Source: Microbaculum sp051390635 (GTDB lineage: Bacteria; Pseudomonadota; Alphaproteobacteria; Rhizobiales; Tepidamorphaceae). Taken from it: a DNA stretch of 64,000 nt. Positions 1-8,553 of the stretch are shown here, one piece after another. The notes beneath the pieces were generated by a model. It was given only the letters and a program-made list of their open reading frames with translations, searched no databases and was not told the DNA's origin. Position numbers and translations under genes: made by a program. The stretch is taken from positions 372,001 through 436,000 of the forward strand of contig NZ_JBPODT010000001.1 in assembly GCF_051390635.1 (NCBI RefSeq), in the 5' to 3' direction. Each line of letters starts with the position of its first letter. Within the stretch, counting starts at the first letter, position 1.

Positions 1-143
1 TCACCCAAACGGCCTGTAAATCGGCGCTGCAAAACCTTCTCATACCAGACCATCCAGACGCGACCTGCTGGCGGGGTATCCGACGCCCAGGGTAGGTTTA
101 CGTGCTTGATGTATGCAGCGAGAATGTCGTCAAACGTATTCAA
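1..143 (-). CDS. BrxB-like (DUF1788) BREX protein, N-terminal part only, runs off the left edge
   Basis: An open frame on the minus strand starts at a TTG (143-141), overlapping the last 14 bases of the BrxA-like gene, and stays open for 47 codons to the window edge. An in-frame stop lies a few codons upstream, so TTG is the only sensible start. The peptide contains the block NLPWASDTPPAGRVWMVWYE followed by a basic RRFTGRL segment. From memory this resembles the N-terminus of BrxB/DUF1788 proteins, a short amphipathic start, then a beta strand ending in Y, then charged R..R...L. In type I BREX loci brxB directly follows brxA, as here. Family assignment is by recall without an alignment; the downstream BREX genes are not in the window. 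Confidence 0.55.
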   Translation of the reverse strand, partial: MNTFDDILAAYIKHVNLPWASDTPPAGRVWMVWYEKVLQRRFTGRLG

Positions 144-981
144 GCTGTCGCACCCCTAGCGTAGCTGACATAGGTTGCCGAATGGAGATCTCCGTAACAT
201 CACCGGCTGAGCGGACCCGCGCCAAGCCTTGCGCCTCGGCGCGACGAAGCTGGTCCAAAGCTTGCTCAGGTGAGAGGTCGAGCACCTGCATCCAGACAGA
301 GCCGAGGACTGCCGGGCCCCCGAAGCCGGCAACTGTTGCCAGTAGCGCTGCTAGCGCGACTGCTGCTGGCGTCGGAGATACACGCTGGCGATACTTCTTC
401 ACTGTCCCTTTAAGGTGCCCGCTCTGCGTCCAGGTGGCGGCGCAATTCTGAGCCATTGAACGGATCATCTTCTCGCTGAACCGATCAGGATGGGCATCGG
501 CAAGCGCCTCTTCAAAGGAGACGCGCTCTAGTCGTTGTCCATACGACGCTTCTAGGATTACGTTTGCTGTCGACCGCAGCATCGGATCACGTGCCAGCGA
601 GACGAGGAGTGCAAGTAGCGGCCGCCCGTCGGCGTCGACCTTCCAAAGACCAAAGAGCGCTTGGGTAAGCGGCGGCTGCTCTATGAGTCCGTATAGTGAG
701 GACAAATGTCTAAACGTGAGTCGTCGCGTATTGGCGGTCTTTTTGCCTAAAGCGTTCTCGTCAATTGCCGCTTGTTTCATCTCGTCGGCCGCTGCACGCT
801 GAGTAGCAAGGAGCGCCTCGATCTCCTGCAGCATCATCGTCTTGGATTGATGTGCGCCGCCTCCAGTGAGCCGAAATCCGAAAGCAACGGTCCTTGACTG
901 ATCTTCCGGAGCGCCGAACCAGAATACTTCTGCCAACTCTGATCCCCCCTCCCCAGCACATCCATTTGTGTCCTTGCCCAC
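130..981 (-). CDS. BrxA-like (DUF1819) BREX protein
   Basis: The 283-residue frame begins at GTG. An in-frame TTG at 936-934 has a better purine-rich Shine-Dalgarno (reverse complement of 941-955) and is an alternative start. The core fits the BrxA/DUF1819 family of small DNA-binding BREX proteins: FRLTGGGAHQSKTMM (about residues 36-50), an ENALGKKTANTRR helix (about 73-85), a hydrophobic LLALLVSLARDP segment (about 118-130), and a C-terminal LGSVWMQVLDLSPEQ block. BrxA binds DNA and is usually the first gene of type I BREX phage-defence operons. The protein is longer than the roughly 200 residues typical of E. coli BrxA. Its base composition is visibly less GC-rich than the core genes, and it lies next to a tRNA gene, which suggests a transferred defence island. 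The family call is by recognition, not by search. Confidence 0.62.
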   Translation of the reverse strand: MGKDTNGCAGEGGSELAEVFWFGAPEDQSRTVAFGFRLTGGGAHQSKTMMLQEIEALLATQRAAADEMKQAAIDENALGKKTANTRRLTFRHLSSLYGLIEQPPLTQALFGLWKVDADGRPLLALLVSLARDPMLRSTANVILEASYGQRLERVSFEEALADAHPDRFSEKMIRSMAQNCAATWTQSGHLKGTVKKYRQRVSPTPAAVALAALLATVAGFGGPAVLGSVWMQVLDLSPEQALDQLRRAEAQGLARVRSAGDVTEISIRQPMSATLGVRQLEYV

Positions 982-1442
982 AGCACTTTACGTCATCAGC
1001 TTCTAGCCTAGCACCGTCGAGCGAACACCGGGTTGCAAACAATTCCGTCTAATCGATGTTGTGATGGTTCGTTGTTTCGGCAGGCACGGGCCACTACGGT
1101 CCCCATGGTGACAGGGAGAGTCAAGTCGCACACCTTACTGGGGCCGGCGCGAACGTCTATGATTGCCACTCACCGTCTCCCCCTTGGCGTCAACAACGTT
1201 ACGTTAGGCCCACTCTTACCCTCAGGGGTCATCAACTCGGTGTTCCTGATGCGCCTAAGGCTCGGCAGATCGCATACAGAGCGGGACCATTCCCACACTG
1301 GCACCAGAATCTCGGTTCGAATTGAATTTGGGTGCCAGGCAAGACGCTTAAAACGCCCCCTCACGTCCGATAAAATTCCGGACACATCGCGGACACAAGC
1401 TATCAATCCGCAACGATCATTTTGCTAAGTCATTGAAAAGAA
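982..1442. other. Non-coding junction between the tRNA-Lys 3' end and the BREX-like genes
   Basis: This stretch of 461 bases holds no gene I can support. The frames across it (for example plus-strand 1033-1428) lack recognisable motifs and have no convincing ribosome binding site. It must hold the promoter of the BrxA-like gene. It is less GC-rich than the rest of the window and begins immediately at the tRNA 3' end, the usual attachment position for tRNA-targeting integrases, but no integrase fragment was seen. A short near-repeat (GGACACATCGCGGACAC, about 1379-1395) is present near the tRNA. Confidence 0.5.
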
Positions 1443-1518
<76 letters not shown>

Positions 1519-1759
1519 GCCGAAAAAGCGGAGAATGCGGCCGAGACGCCGCGAGGTCCGTTGGCGGGATATAACAACGTAAACCGCCCGCGTCCAGATA
1601 CCCTGGCACGTTTTCCCCACCGGTCCTTAACGGGCGTCACGATGGCTCGATGAAGACCGACATCGATCGCAAGTCCCGCTCGGCCGCGCCGTTGGCACGT
1701 CGACCGGCTGCCCCTCGCCGAAGCCGGAATGATCGCGCTCAACGCCCCGTATCGGACGC

Positions 1760-2368
1760 TCACTCGGAACGCTTCACGCCGGTGACCATCGCACGCGCCA
1801 GGTTTTCCCTGTGCACGACACTCGCCAGCGCCACCCCGACCAGGTGCAGAATGATCAGCACCAGCGTGATGTTCACCAGCACCTCGTGCGGCTCCTTGTA
1901 CGGCGAGCGGTAGCGGAACTCCTGCCCGGCGGCCAGGGCCGCCTCGCGCGCGGCGACGACATCCGCATTGCCCAGCCAGGCCGCCAGGGGCCCGGCATTG
2001 TCCGTGTCTGCCAGCGTCATCATGCCGGTGACGCTGATGGCCGCGAGGAAGACCAGCAGCGCGACGGTCATGGCGCCGCCGGCCGGGCTATGGCCGACGT
2101 AGCGCGGCGCCTTTCGCCGTATGAGCCCGGCCAGATAGGCGAACGCCCGGCCCGGTCCGGTGACGAAATCGGAAAAGCGGGCGCGCGGCGAGCCGACGAA
2201 GCCCCAGACGACGCGCACCACCACCAGTCCGGCGACGGCATAGCCCGCCCAGGTGTGCAGCCACAACGGATCGCCCTCGGTGACGTATCCGATGATGAAG
2301 GCAATGACGAGAAGCCAGTGAATGATCCGCACCAGCGGATCCCATACGCGAACCATTTGAGCGGCCAT
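1760..2368 (-). CDS. Cytochrome b561-family membrane protein (di-haem b-type cytochrome)
   Basis: The 202-residue protein is an integral membrane b-type cytochrome that would pass electrons between quinol and a periplasmic or cytoplasmic partner. It begins VRVWDPLVRIIHW, the hallmark first helix of prokaryotic cytochrome b561, with His17 as a probable haem ligand. LHTWAGY in the second helix and LHLVGVAL in the last helix supply further histidines. Four hydrophobic segments are visible, at about 15-35, 38-58, 100-120 and 162-185. It stands alone between the tRNA and leuA. The physiological partner cannot be told from the context; similar proteins pair with cytochrome c' or with hydrogenases. 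Confidence 0.88.
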   Translation of the reverse strand: MAAQMVRVWDPLVRIIHWLLVIAFIIGYVTEGDPLWLHTWAGYAVAGLVVVRVVWGFVGSPRARFSDFVTGPGRAFAYLAGLIRRKAPRYVGHSPAGGAMTVALLVFLAAISVTGMMTLADTDNAGPLAAWLGNADVVAAREAALAAGQEFRYRSPYKEPHEVLVNITLVLIILHLVGVALASVVHRENLARAMVTGVKRSE

Positions 2369-2469
2369 GGGCGGCGTCTCCGTTCCTCACGAATATCCGT
2401 GGGAGCGTATCCGCATCCGTCGCGACGCCACAGTGATCTTGGTCAAGGGAAACTGTCGCAATTTGTAAG

Positions 2470-2491
2470 CGAGGGGACTTATGCCCCCTCG
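2470..2491 (-). terminator. Hairpin downstream of leuA, possible terminator
   Basis: The minus strand can form CGAGGGGG-loop-CCCCTCG about 70 bases past the leuA stop codon, followed by CTTACAAATT. The T-tract is poor, so termination efficiency is uncertain. Confidence 0.4.
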
Positions 2492-2562
2492 CCCGAAGTA
2501 TCTGCGCCCGCAAAGCCGGGCCTGAAGCGTCTGTGCCCGACTGTCCGGGACGACGCGACCCG

Positions 2563-4134
2563 TCAGCCCGCCTGGGCGTGCAGCCGGTCGCGCTTCGCCA
2601 GGAACTTGCTCAGCGCATGCACGTAGGCGCGCGCCGAGGCCGTCAGGGTGTCGGGATCGGCGCCGCGGCCGGAGAACTCGCGGCCATCGCGCTCGAGCCG
2701 GACCGAGACCTCGGCCTGCGCGTCGGTGCCCTCGGTGACGGCATGGACCTGATACAGCGCCAGCTTGGCCTGATGCGGCACCAGCGCCTGGATCGCGTTG
2801 AAGATCGCGTCCACCGGGCCGTTGCCGGTCGCCTCGCGCGTATGCCGTTCGCCGTCGACGCTGAGCGTCAGCGTCGCCTTCTGCGGCCCGCCGGTGCCGG
2901 CGATCACGGTCAGCGCCTCGACCTTGATGCGGTCATGCGCGGCGCCAATGCCCTCGTCCACCAGAGCCTCGATGTCCTCGTCATAGACGTGCTTCTTGCG
3001 GTCGGCGAGATCCTTGAACCGCTTGAAGGCGTCCTGGAAGGCATTGTCGCCCAGGTCGTAGCCCAGCTCCTTCAGCTTCTCGACGAAGGCGTGGCGGCCC
3101 GAATGCTTGCCCATCACCAGCGACGTCGCTTTCACGCCGACCGATTCCGGCGTCATGATCTCGTAGGTCTGGGTGTGCTTCAGCATGCCGTCCTGATGGA
3201 TGCCGGACTCGTGCGCGAACGCGTTCCGGCCGACGATCGCCTTGTTGTACTGGACCGGGAACGAGGTCACCGCCGCCACCAACTTGGAGGCGCGCGTCAG
3301 CATCGTGGCGTCGATGCCGGTCGTATACGGCAGCACGTCGCGACGCGTGTTGATCGCCATCACGATCTCCTCCAGCGCCGCGTTGCCGGCCCGCTCGCCG
3401 ATGCCGTTGATGGTGCATTCGATCTGCCGTGCCCCGCCCTTCAGGCCGGCCAGCGAGTTGGCGACTGCCATGCCGAGGTCGTTGTGGCAATGGACCGAGA
3501 ACACGGCCTTGTCGGCATTCGGCACGGTCTCGCGCACCGCGCGGAACAGCTCGGTGTATTCCTCGGGCGTCGTGTAACCGACCGTGTCGGGGATGTTGAT
3601 GGTGGTGGCGCCCGCGTTGATCGCGCCTTCGACGCAGCGGCACAGGAACTCGAACTCCGTGCGGGTGCCGTCCTCGGCACTCCACTCCACGTCCTCGACA
3701 TGGTTGCGCGCCCGGGTGACCGACGCGATCACCGCCTCCAGCACCGCCTCCGGCTCCATCTGCAGCTTGTGCTTCATATGGATCGGCGAGGTGGAGATGA
3801 AGGTGTGGATGCGCGGCCGGGCGGCGACCTTCACCGCCTCGGCGCAACGGTCGATATCCTTGAAGGCCGCGCGCGACAGGCCGGCGATCACCGCCATCTT
3901 CGACCGCCGCGCGATCTCCTGGACGCTCTCGAAATCACCCTGGCTCGCGATCGGGAAGCCGGCCTCGATGATGTCGACGCCCATGCCGTTGAGGAGTTCG
4001 GCCACCTCCAGCTTCTCCTCGAAGGTCATCGAGGCGCCGGGGCACTGCTCGCCGTCGCGCAAGGTGGTGTCGAAGATGACGACGCGGTCGCTGTCGGACT
4101 GCGATACGCCGCCGTTACCATGTTCCGTGGTCAT
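2563..4134 (-). CDS. leuA: 2-isopropylmalate synthase
   Basis: LeuA condenses acetyl-CoA with 2-oxoisovalerate, the first committed step of leucine synthesis, in the cytoplasm. The 523-residue length is standard for bacterial LeuA type 1. The catalytic TIM barrel (about 15-290) opens with FDTTLRDGEQCPG, where the Arg-Asp pair binds substrate and metal, and contains the metal-binding HCHNDLGMA motif (about 215). GHAFVEK-type linker sequence leads to the C-terminal LeuA allosteric domain (about 390-510), which binds leucine for feedback inhibition. The ATG has an AAGGA nine bases upstream. A leucine-rich leader peptide and hairpins lie just upstream, so expression is probably attenuated by leucine. 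Confidence 0.97.
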   Translation of the reverse strand: MTTEHGNGGVSQSDSDRVVIFDTTLRDGEQCPGASMTFEEKLEVAELLNGMGVDIIEAGFPIASQGDFESVQEIARRSKMAVIAGLSRAAFKDIDRCAEAVKVAARPRIHTFISTSPIHMKHKLQMEPEAVLEAVIASVTRARNHVEDVEWSAEDGTRTEFEFLCRCVEGAINAGATTINIPDTVGYTTPEEYTELFRAVRETVPNADKAVFSVHCHNDLGMAVANSLAGLKGGARQIECTINGIGERAGNAALEEIVMAINTRRDVLPYTTGIDATMLTRASKLVAAVTSFPVQYNKAIVGRNAFAHESGIHQDGMLKHTQTYEIMTPESVGVKATSLVMGKHSGRHAFVEKLKELGYDLGDNAFQDAFKRFKDLADRKKHVYDEDIEALVDEGIGAAHDRIKVEALTVIAGTGGPQKATLTLSVDGERHTREATGNGPVDAIFNAIQALVPHQAKLALYQVHAVTEGTDAQAEVSVRLERDGREFSGRGADPDTLTASARAYVHALSKFLAKRDRLHAQAG

Positions 4135-4159
4135 TGATGTAGTCCTTCTCGATACGTAC

Positions 4160-4255
4160 GGCCCCCCGGGGTTGCTCCTTGGGGCCTGGGCGCAGGTTAC
4201 CGGTATCGCTCCCCTGAGTGCCTGCCCGCACGCGCGGGCCGCCGGCTCTCAGGGG
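4160..4255 (-). promoter_or_regulatory. leuA leader hairpins (candidate attenuator)
   Basis: Between the leader peptide and leuA the minus-strand RNA can form a long stem CCCCTGAG/CTCAGGGG (4248-4255 with 4211-4218) that starts within the last codons of the leader peptide. Further down is GGCCCC/GGGGCC (4181-4186 with 4160-4165). Shared CCCC/GGGG segments allow mutually exclusive pairings, as in amino acid attenuators. Neither hairpin ends in a clear U-tract, so control could act on leuA translation or by Rho rather than by an intrinsic terminator. Confidence 0.5.
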
Positions 4256-4332
4256 CCGGTAAGGAGAAGGAGCGCGATAAGGTCGCGGGTCGCCGGGCAC
4301 GCGTCGGCGCGAGGCGCACAGGCCCCGTTCAT
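4249..4332 (-). CDS. leuL: leu operon leader peptide
   Basis: A 27-codon frame on the minus strand begins ATG AAC GGG GCC and ends DLIALLLLTGP-stop about 115 bases before leuA. Four successive Leu codons (CTC CTT CTC CTT) plus an earlier CTT are used, although this genome strongly prefers CTG, as expected if slow Leu decoding is the sensor. The stop codon lies inside the first attenuator hairpin. An upstream in-frame ATG at 4356 would add eight residues; no strong ribosome binding site distinguishes the two. The assignment is by position and composition; the sequence of such leaders is not conserved. Confidence 0.75.
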   Translation of the reverse strand: MNGACAPRADACPATRDLIALLLLTGP

Positions 4333-4489
4333 ACCGATGACGTCCCGTTCAAACATAGCGAAACCCTGTCGTTCCCGCCGTGTGAGGCAATGGTGCAGCC
4401 GGAGCGTTAACGATTGCTTTCGATCTCGAGCCGCAACCCGCCTTATGTAAACGAGCGGCCAGAATGAGGCAAGCGGCTTGAAATCGCGT

Positions 4490-4909
4490 CTATCCGAACG
4501 CGATCACCGCGAAGACGATGGCGAGCCAGCTGGTGACCAGCGTCCACGGACCGAGGCGGGCCAGGTTGGCGGCCGCGGCCGCGACGCCGCGGCGCGCCCG
4601 CCGCATCTCGATCCGGATCGCCACGCCGACGAGCGTCAGCGCCACGACGAACACCATCTTGACGGTGAACGCCCAGCCGAGCCCGGAAAAGCCACCGTAT
4701 TTCAGCAGGCCGAGCGCGATCCCGGTGAGCCACAGCAGGGCGAGCGACACCATCGCGGCATCGCTGATCCGCGGTGGCAGGGTGCGCAGCACCGCCGCCT
4801 CCTCGGGCCCGCTCGCCGCGATCCGGCGCGCGATCAGAAACGCGACGAAGGAACCGCCGGCGCCGACGACGAAGCTCAGGTAGTGGACGATGAGCAGCGT
4901 CGTGACCAT
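4490..4909 (-). CDS. Small four-helix integral membrane protein (DUF2214/CopD-like)
   Basis: The 139-residue protein is almost entirely hydrophobic, with four segments at about 2-28, 48-70, 78-100 and 118-138, separated by short basic loops such as IEMRRARRG. It begins MVTTLLIVHYLSFVVGAGGSF, similar to small CopD-like or DUF2214-like membrane proteins in which an early His may be functional. It lies nine bases downstream of the PhzF-family gene on the same strand and may be co-transcribed. I cannot give it a function. Confidence 0.7.
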   Translation of the reverse strand: MVTTLLIVHYLSFVVGAGGSFVAFLIARRIAASGPEEAAVLRTLPPRISDAAMVSLALLWLTGIALGLLKYGGFSGLGWAFTVKMVFVVALTLVGVAIRIEMRRARRGVAAAAANLARLGPWTLVTSWLAIVFAVIAFG

Positions 4910-4918
4910 CGGCTTCCC

Positions 4919-5821
4919 CTACACGTCTATGGTGCCCTCGGAGACGACGACGGCGCCGCCACCGATCCGCACCGCATGCAGATCGCCCTCGACATCGATC
5001 TCGAGCTCGACGAGGCTCGGCCGCCCCATGAAATAGCCCTGTTCGATGCAATAGCGATGCTGGCCGCCGGGCGGCTGGTCGAAACGCTTTATGACGCCTG
5101 CGAACGCCGCGACGGCGCCACCGGTCGCCGGGTCCTCCTCCACGCCGAGGCCGGGGGCGAACATGCGGGCGTGGAAGTCGTTCCCGTTGGAGAAGGTCTC
5201 GCGGGTATAGGTATAGACCGCGCCCGACGCGAAGGCCTTGGAAAACACGCGGCGATCGATGCGGCAGCGCTTCAGGACCGCGAGATCGCGAACGGGAACG
5301 AAATCGAAGTCGACCCCCGCCGACCAGCGGCTTGGCTTGTGGTTCTCGAAGCCGACCTCGGATTGCGCCAGGCCGAGCGCGGCGGCGGCAAGCTCCGCAT
5401 CGATCTTGGTCTCGAGTGGCTCCGGCTTCTTCGGAATGTCGAATTCGGCGAACGACGTGCCGTTCTTCAAGACAACGCCGACGCGCACGATGCCGATCTT
5501 GCATTCCAGCACGACGATGCCGTCCTGCTCCTTGCCCGCCTCCGGCGCACCCCAGCGCTTGCGCGCCAGGATGACCGAGGTGCCGACGATCGGATGGCCT
5601 GCGAACGGCAGCTCCGTTCCCGGCGTGAAGATCCGCGCCCTGGCGGTGTGTGCCGGGTTCTCCGGCGGCAGCAGGAACACGGTCTCCGACAGGTTGAACT
5701 CGCGGGCGATCTTCTGCATCGCCTCACCGTCGAGGCCTTCGCAATCATGCACCACGGCGAGCGGATTGCCGGCAAGCGGCTTGTCGGTGAAAACGTCGAG
5801 GACGTGATAGGCGCGTTTCAC
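4919..5821 (-). CDS. PhzF-family isomerase
   Basis: PhzF-family proteins are two-domain enzymes with a diaminopimelate epimerase-like fold that isomerise small hydroxy acids; the specific substrate is unknown outside phenazine producers. The 300-residue product starts at GTG with AYHVLDVFTDKPLAGNPLAVV, the standard family opening. It carries the catalytic glutamate in FNLSETVFLL (about residue 45), ELPFAGHPIVGTSVIL in the first domain, and DPATGGAVAAFAGV in the second. The long open frame upstream of this GTG has no homology and overlaps the neighbouring acetyltransferase, so the GTG start is preferred. There are no phenazine genes nearby, so a metabolic or repair role is more likely. Confidence 0.9.
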   Translation of the reverse strand: MKRAYHVLDVFTDKPLAGNPLAVVHDCEGLDGEAMQKIAREFNLSETVFLLPPENPAHTARARIFTPGTELPFAGHPIVGTSVILARKRWGAPEAGKEQDGIVVLECKIGIVRVGVVLKNGTSFAEFDIPKKPEPLETKIDAELAAAALGLAQSEVGFENHKPSRWSAGVDFDFVPVRDLAVLKRCRIDRRVFSKAFASGAVYTYTRETFSNGNDFHARMFAPGLGVEEDPATGGAVAAFAGVIKRFDQPPGGQHRYCIEQGYFMGRPSLVELEIDVEGDLHAVRIGGGAVVVSEGTIDV

Positions 5822-5916
5822 GGGATTTCGGCTCTCGAACTGTTGAACCCGGCGGGAGCCGCCCTTTAGCACGAACGCCGGCGCAGCGGTAGGCTGGCCC
5901 ATCAATCGGGCCGCGT

Positions 5917-6381
5917 TCAGTCGAGCTGTTTGACCAGACGCGGCAGCATCCGCCCCGAAATGGATCCCGACGGCGCCTCGCCGACCCGCACGGCGCCCAT
6001 TGTCCTGTAGAAGCCTTCCGCGTGAGGGTCGGAATCGACGCCGATTACGTCCAGTCCCGCCGCACGCGCGATCTCTTCGGCTTTCGTCCAGAGCACACGG
6101 CCGACGCCGCGGCCCATCGCGGACGGATCGACGAAGCACAGAAAGACCTCGGCGTGTCGATCCTCCAGCAGCACCTCCAGGACGCCGGCGGGCCTGCCCC
6201 CGATCTCGACGACCCACAGTTCCCCGGTCTCGATGCGCCGCGACTGCACCGTCAGCTCGTCCCGGCATGCCTCGATGAAGGCCTCGTCGTAGCCCCAATG
6301 CGCCTTGGCGCGCAGAACCAGATCGGTCAGCAGCCCAGCTTCATCGACGCGGGCGCGACGGATATGCGGCTCGTCCAGCAT
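5917..6381 (-). CDS. GNAT-family N-acetyltransferase
   Basis: The 154-residue protein has the single-domain GNAT fold. The N-terminal beta-alpha part opens IRRARVDEAGLLTDLV. The acetyl-CoA pyrophosphate-binding loop follows a VDPSAMGRGVGRVLW motif (about 88-103), matching Q/RxxGxG/A. FYRTMGA lies near the end, with a Tyr that often acts as the general acid. The substrate cannot be predicted. It lies about 95 bases upstream of the PhzF-family gene on the same strand, and the two could share a transcript. Confidence 0.85.
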   Translation of the reverse strand: MLDEPHIRRARVDEAGLLTDLVLRAKAHWGYDEAFIEACRDELTVQSRRIETGELWVVEIGGRPAGVLEVLLEDRHAEVFLCFVDPSAMGRGVGRVLWTKAEEIARAAGLDVIGVDSDPHAEGFYRTMGAVRVGEAPSGSISGRMLPRLVKQLD

Positions 6382-6521
6382 GCGAGCGAGCCTATCGGAA
6401 GCGCCTGAATCGGGCCATTAAAACACCGCTGTAAAGACTTGAGGAGACTCGCGATCTACCGCCTTGAGCCGGAGCGCAAAGTCGTTGAATCAGTTTCTCA
6501 AGTCGCCCCCATAATTAGCCC

Positions 6522-6552
6522 AAAGAAAAGGGCCGGCGTTTCCGCCGGCCCT
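6522..6552 (-). terminator. Rho-independent terminator of ilvC
   Basis: On the minus strand GGGCCGGCGG-AAA-CGCCGGCCC, a near-perfect stem of about ten pairs, is followed by TTTTCTTT and lies about 30 bases after the ilvC stop codon. Confidence 0.9.
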
Positions 6553-6578
6553 CGAAACGATCCGAACGCGCTAGGCGA

Positions 6579-7598
6579 TCAGTTCTTTTCCTTGTCCACG
6601 AGCTGGTTCGCCTTGATCCAAGGCATCATGCCGCGCAGCTTCTCGCCGACTTCCTCGATCGGATGGGCGTCGTTCATGCGCCGCGTCGCCTTGAACATCG
6701 GCTGGCCGGCCTTGCACTCGCGGATCCATTCCGAGGTGAAGGCGCCGGTCTGAATGTCCTTCAGCACCCGGCGCATCTCGGCCTTGGTCTCGTCGGTCAC
6801 GATGCGCGGGCCGGAGGCGTATTCGCCGAACTCGGCGGTATTGGAAATCGAGTAGTTCATGTTGGCGATGCCGCCCTCGTAGATGAGGTCGACGATCAGC
6901 TTCACCTCGTGCAGGCACTCGAAATAGGCCATCTCCGGCGCGTAGCCGGCCTCGACCAGCGTCTCGAAGCCGCCGCGGATCAGCTCGACCAGACCGCCGC
7001 ACAGGACGACCTGCTCGCCGAACAGGTCGGTCTCGCACTCTTCCTTGAAAGTGGTCTCGATGATGCCCGAGCGGCCACCGCCGATCGCCGAGGCGTAGGA
7101 CAGGCAGATGTCGTGCGAGTTGCCCGACGCGTCCTGCGAAATCGCCATCAGGCACGGCACGCCGCCGCCCTTGACGTATTCGCCGCGCACGGTGTGGCCC
7201 GGGCCCTTCGGCGCGATCATGATGACGTCGATGGTCGGCTTCGGCTCGATCAGGTTATAATGGATGTTCAGGCCGTGGGCGAAGGCGATCGCCGCGCCGT
7301 CGCGGATGTTCGGCTCGATGTGGTCCTGCCAGATGTCGGCCTGCAGCTCGTCGGGCGTGCACATCATCATCATGTCGGCCCAAGCGGCGGCCTCGGCGAC
7401 GGACTTGACCTCGATGCCTTCGGCCTCGGCCTTCTTCGCCGAGGCGGATCCGGGACGCAGGGCCACGCACAGGTCCTTTACGCCGGAATCGCGAAGGTTC
7501 AGCGCATGGGCATGGCCCTGGCTGCCGTAGCCGACGACGGCGACCTTCTTGCCCTTGATCAGATTGAGATCGGCATCACGATCGTAGTAGACGCGCAT
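6579..7598 (-). CDS. ilvC: Ketol-acid reductoisomerase (class I)
   Basis: IlvC converts acetolactate and acetohydroxybutyrate to the dihydroxy acids, the second common step of valine and isoleucine synthesis, with Mg2+ and NADPH. The 339 residues match the short class I form. The Rossmann domain starts VAVVGYGSQGHAHALNLRDSG (about 19-39), with RPGSAS supplying the phosphate-binding residues for NADPH. The knotted C-terminal domain contains TDLFGEQVVLCGG and the metal-ligand region, about 190-260. The ATG is preceded by AAGGAG. The gene is monocistronic with its own terminator, separate from ilvBN. Confidence 0.97.
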   Translation of the reverse strand: MRVYYDRDADLNLIKGKKVAVVGYGSQGHAHALNLRDSGVKDLCVALRPGSASAKKAEAEGIEVKSVAEAAAWADMMMMCTPDELQADIWQDHIEPNIRDGAAIAFAHGLNIHYNLIEPKPTIDVIMIAPKGPGHTVRGEYVKGGGVPCLMAISQDASGNSHDICLSYASAIGGGRSGIIETTFKEECETDLFGEQVVLCGGLVELIRGGFETLVEAGYAPEMAYFECLHEVKLIVDLIYEGGIANMNYSISNTAEFGEYASGPRIVTDETKAEMRRVLKDIQTGAFTSEWIRECKAGQPMFKATRRMNDAHPIEEVGEKLRGMMPWIKANQLVDKEKN

Positions 7599-7745
7599 GG
7601 AATTGCTTCTCCTTGGGAATCCGTGTGAATGACGCGGGGAGACCTTGGATCGCCCCGCGCAGGAAAGGGTCGGCAGGGGTTTTAGCGTCGGCGACGGCGT
7701 GTTGGAAGAGAAAAGCGGCGTAATGCGTAGGAAGACGAGCGAGCC

Positions 7746-8552
7746 ATGAGCGAAACGCATGGCGATTCCGGTGCCCATCGCACCCGTATCATGGGAATCC
7801 TGAACGTCACGCCGGACTCCTTTTCCGACGGTGGACGGTTCGAGGCGCTCGACACGGCCGTCGCCCAGGCCCTGCAGATGGCCGAAGCGGGCGCCGATAT
7901 CGTCGATATCGGCGGCGAGTCGACCCGGCCCGGCTACGAGCCGATCGACGCCGCGAGCGAACGCGCCCGCGTGCTCCCGGTGATCGAGGCCGTCGCGCCG
8001 CGCCTCGCCGTCCCGATTTCCATCGACACCCGCAAGGCCGAGGTCGCGGCCGCCGCGATCCGGGCCGGCGCGACGATGGTCAACGACATCTGGGGCCTGC
8101 AGCGCGACGACGCGATCGCCCGCGTGGCGGCGGACGCGGATGCCGATGTCGTCGCCATGCACAATCGCGACGAGATCGACGCCACGATCGACATCGTCGA
8201 CGATATCCGCCGGTTCTTCGACCGGTCGATCGCGATCGCAAGGCAAGCCGGCGTGCGCGACGAAAAGCTGATCCTCGATCCCGGCATCGGCTTCGGAAAG
8301 ACGCTCGAGCAGAACCTCGCGGCCGTGAAACGGCTTCCCGAGATCAAGGCGCTCGGCTTTCGCGTCCTGCTCGGGGTCTCCCGCAAGTCCTCCATCGGCC
8401 GCATCCTCGACAAGCCGGTCGAGGAGCGGCTGATCGGCACCGTCGCCATGAACGTGTGGGCGATGCGCGACGGCGTCGACATCATCCGGGTCCACGACGT
8501 CGCCGAGCATGTCGACGCCCGCGAGATCGTCAGCGCGATCGAGGATGTCTGA
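7746..8552 (+). CDS. folP: Dihydropteroate synthase
   Basis: FolP joins 6-hydroxymethyl-dihydropterin pyrophosphate with p-aminobenzoate and is the sulfonamide target. The 268-residue TIM barrel shows the two family signatures: ILNVTPDSFSDGG (about 18-30, pyrophosphate loop) and the GADIVDIGGESTRPGY stretch (about 49-63). DPGIGFGKT (about 178-186) and a GVSRKS loop (about 211-216) bind the pterin. It is the first gene of folP-folB-folK, with folB starting one base after its stop codon, so the three are almost certainly an operon reading divergently from ilvC. Confidence 0.96.
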   Translation: MSETHGDSGAHRTRIMGILNVTPDSFSDGGRFEALDTAVAQALQMAEAGADIVDIGGESTRPGYEPIDAASERARVLPVIEAVAPRLAVPISIDTRKAEVAAAAIRAGATMVNDIWGLQRDDAIARVAADADADVVAMHNRDEIDATIDIVDDIRRFFDRSIAIARQAGVRDEKLILDPGIGFGKTLEQNLAAVKRLPEIKALGFRVLLGVSRKSSIGRILDKPVEERLIGTVAMNVWAMRDGVDIIRVHDVAEHVDAREIVSAIEDV

Positions 8553-8553
8553 C

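Noticed and set aside
1033..1428. A 131-codon plus-strand frame and a 78-codon minus-strand frame (1170-1406) in the tRNA-side junction
   Set aside because: No motif, no ribosome binding site and unusual composition; the two overlap antisense. Neither resembles an integrase or regulator.
2533..4137. A 534-codon plus-strand frame across leuA
   Set aside because: It is the antisense shadow of leuA caused by high-GC codon bias; rich in Arg/Ala/His without domains.
4115..4300. A 61-codon frame leading into leuA as an N-terminal extension or leader peptide
   Set aside because: It has no Leu run and overlaps the leuA start out of frame; the frame ending in LLLL at 4249 is the better leader.
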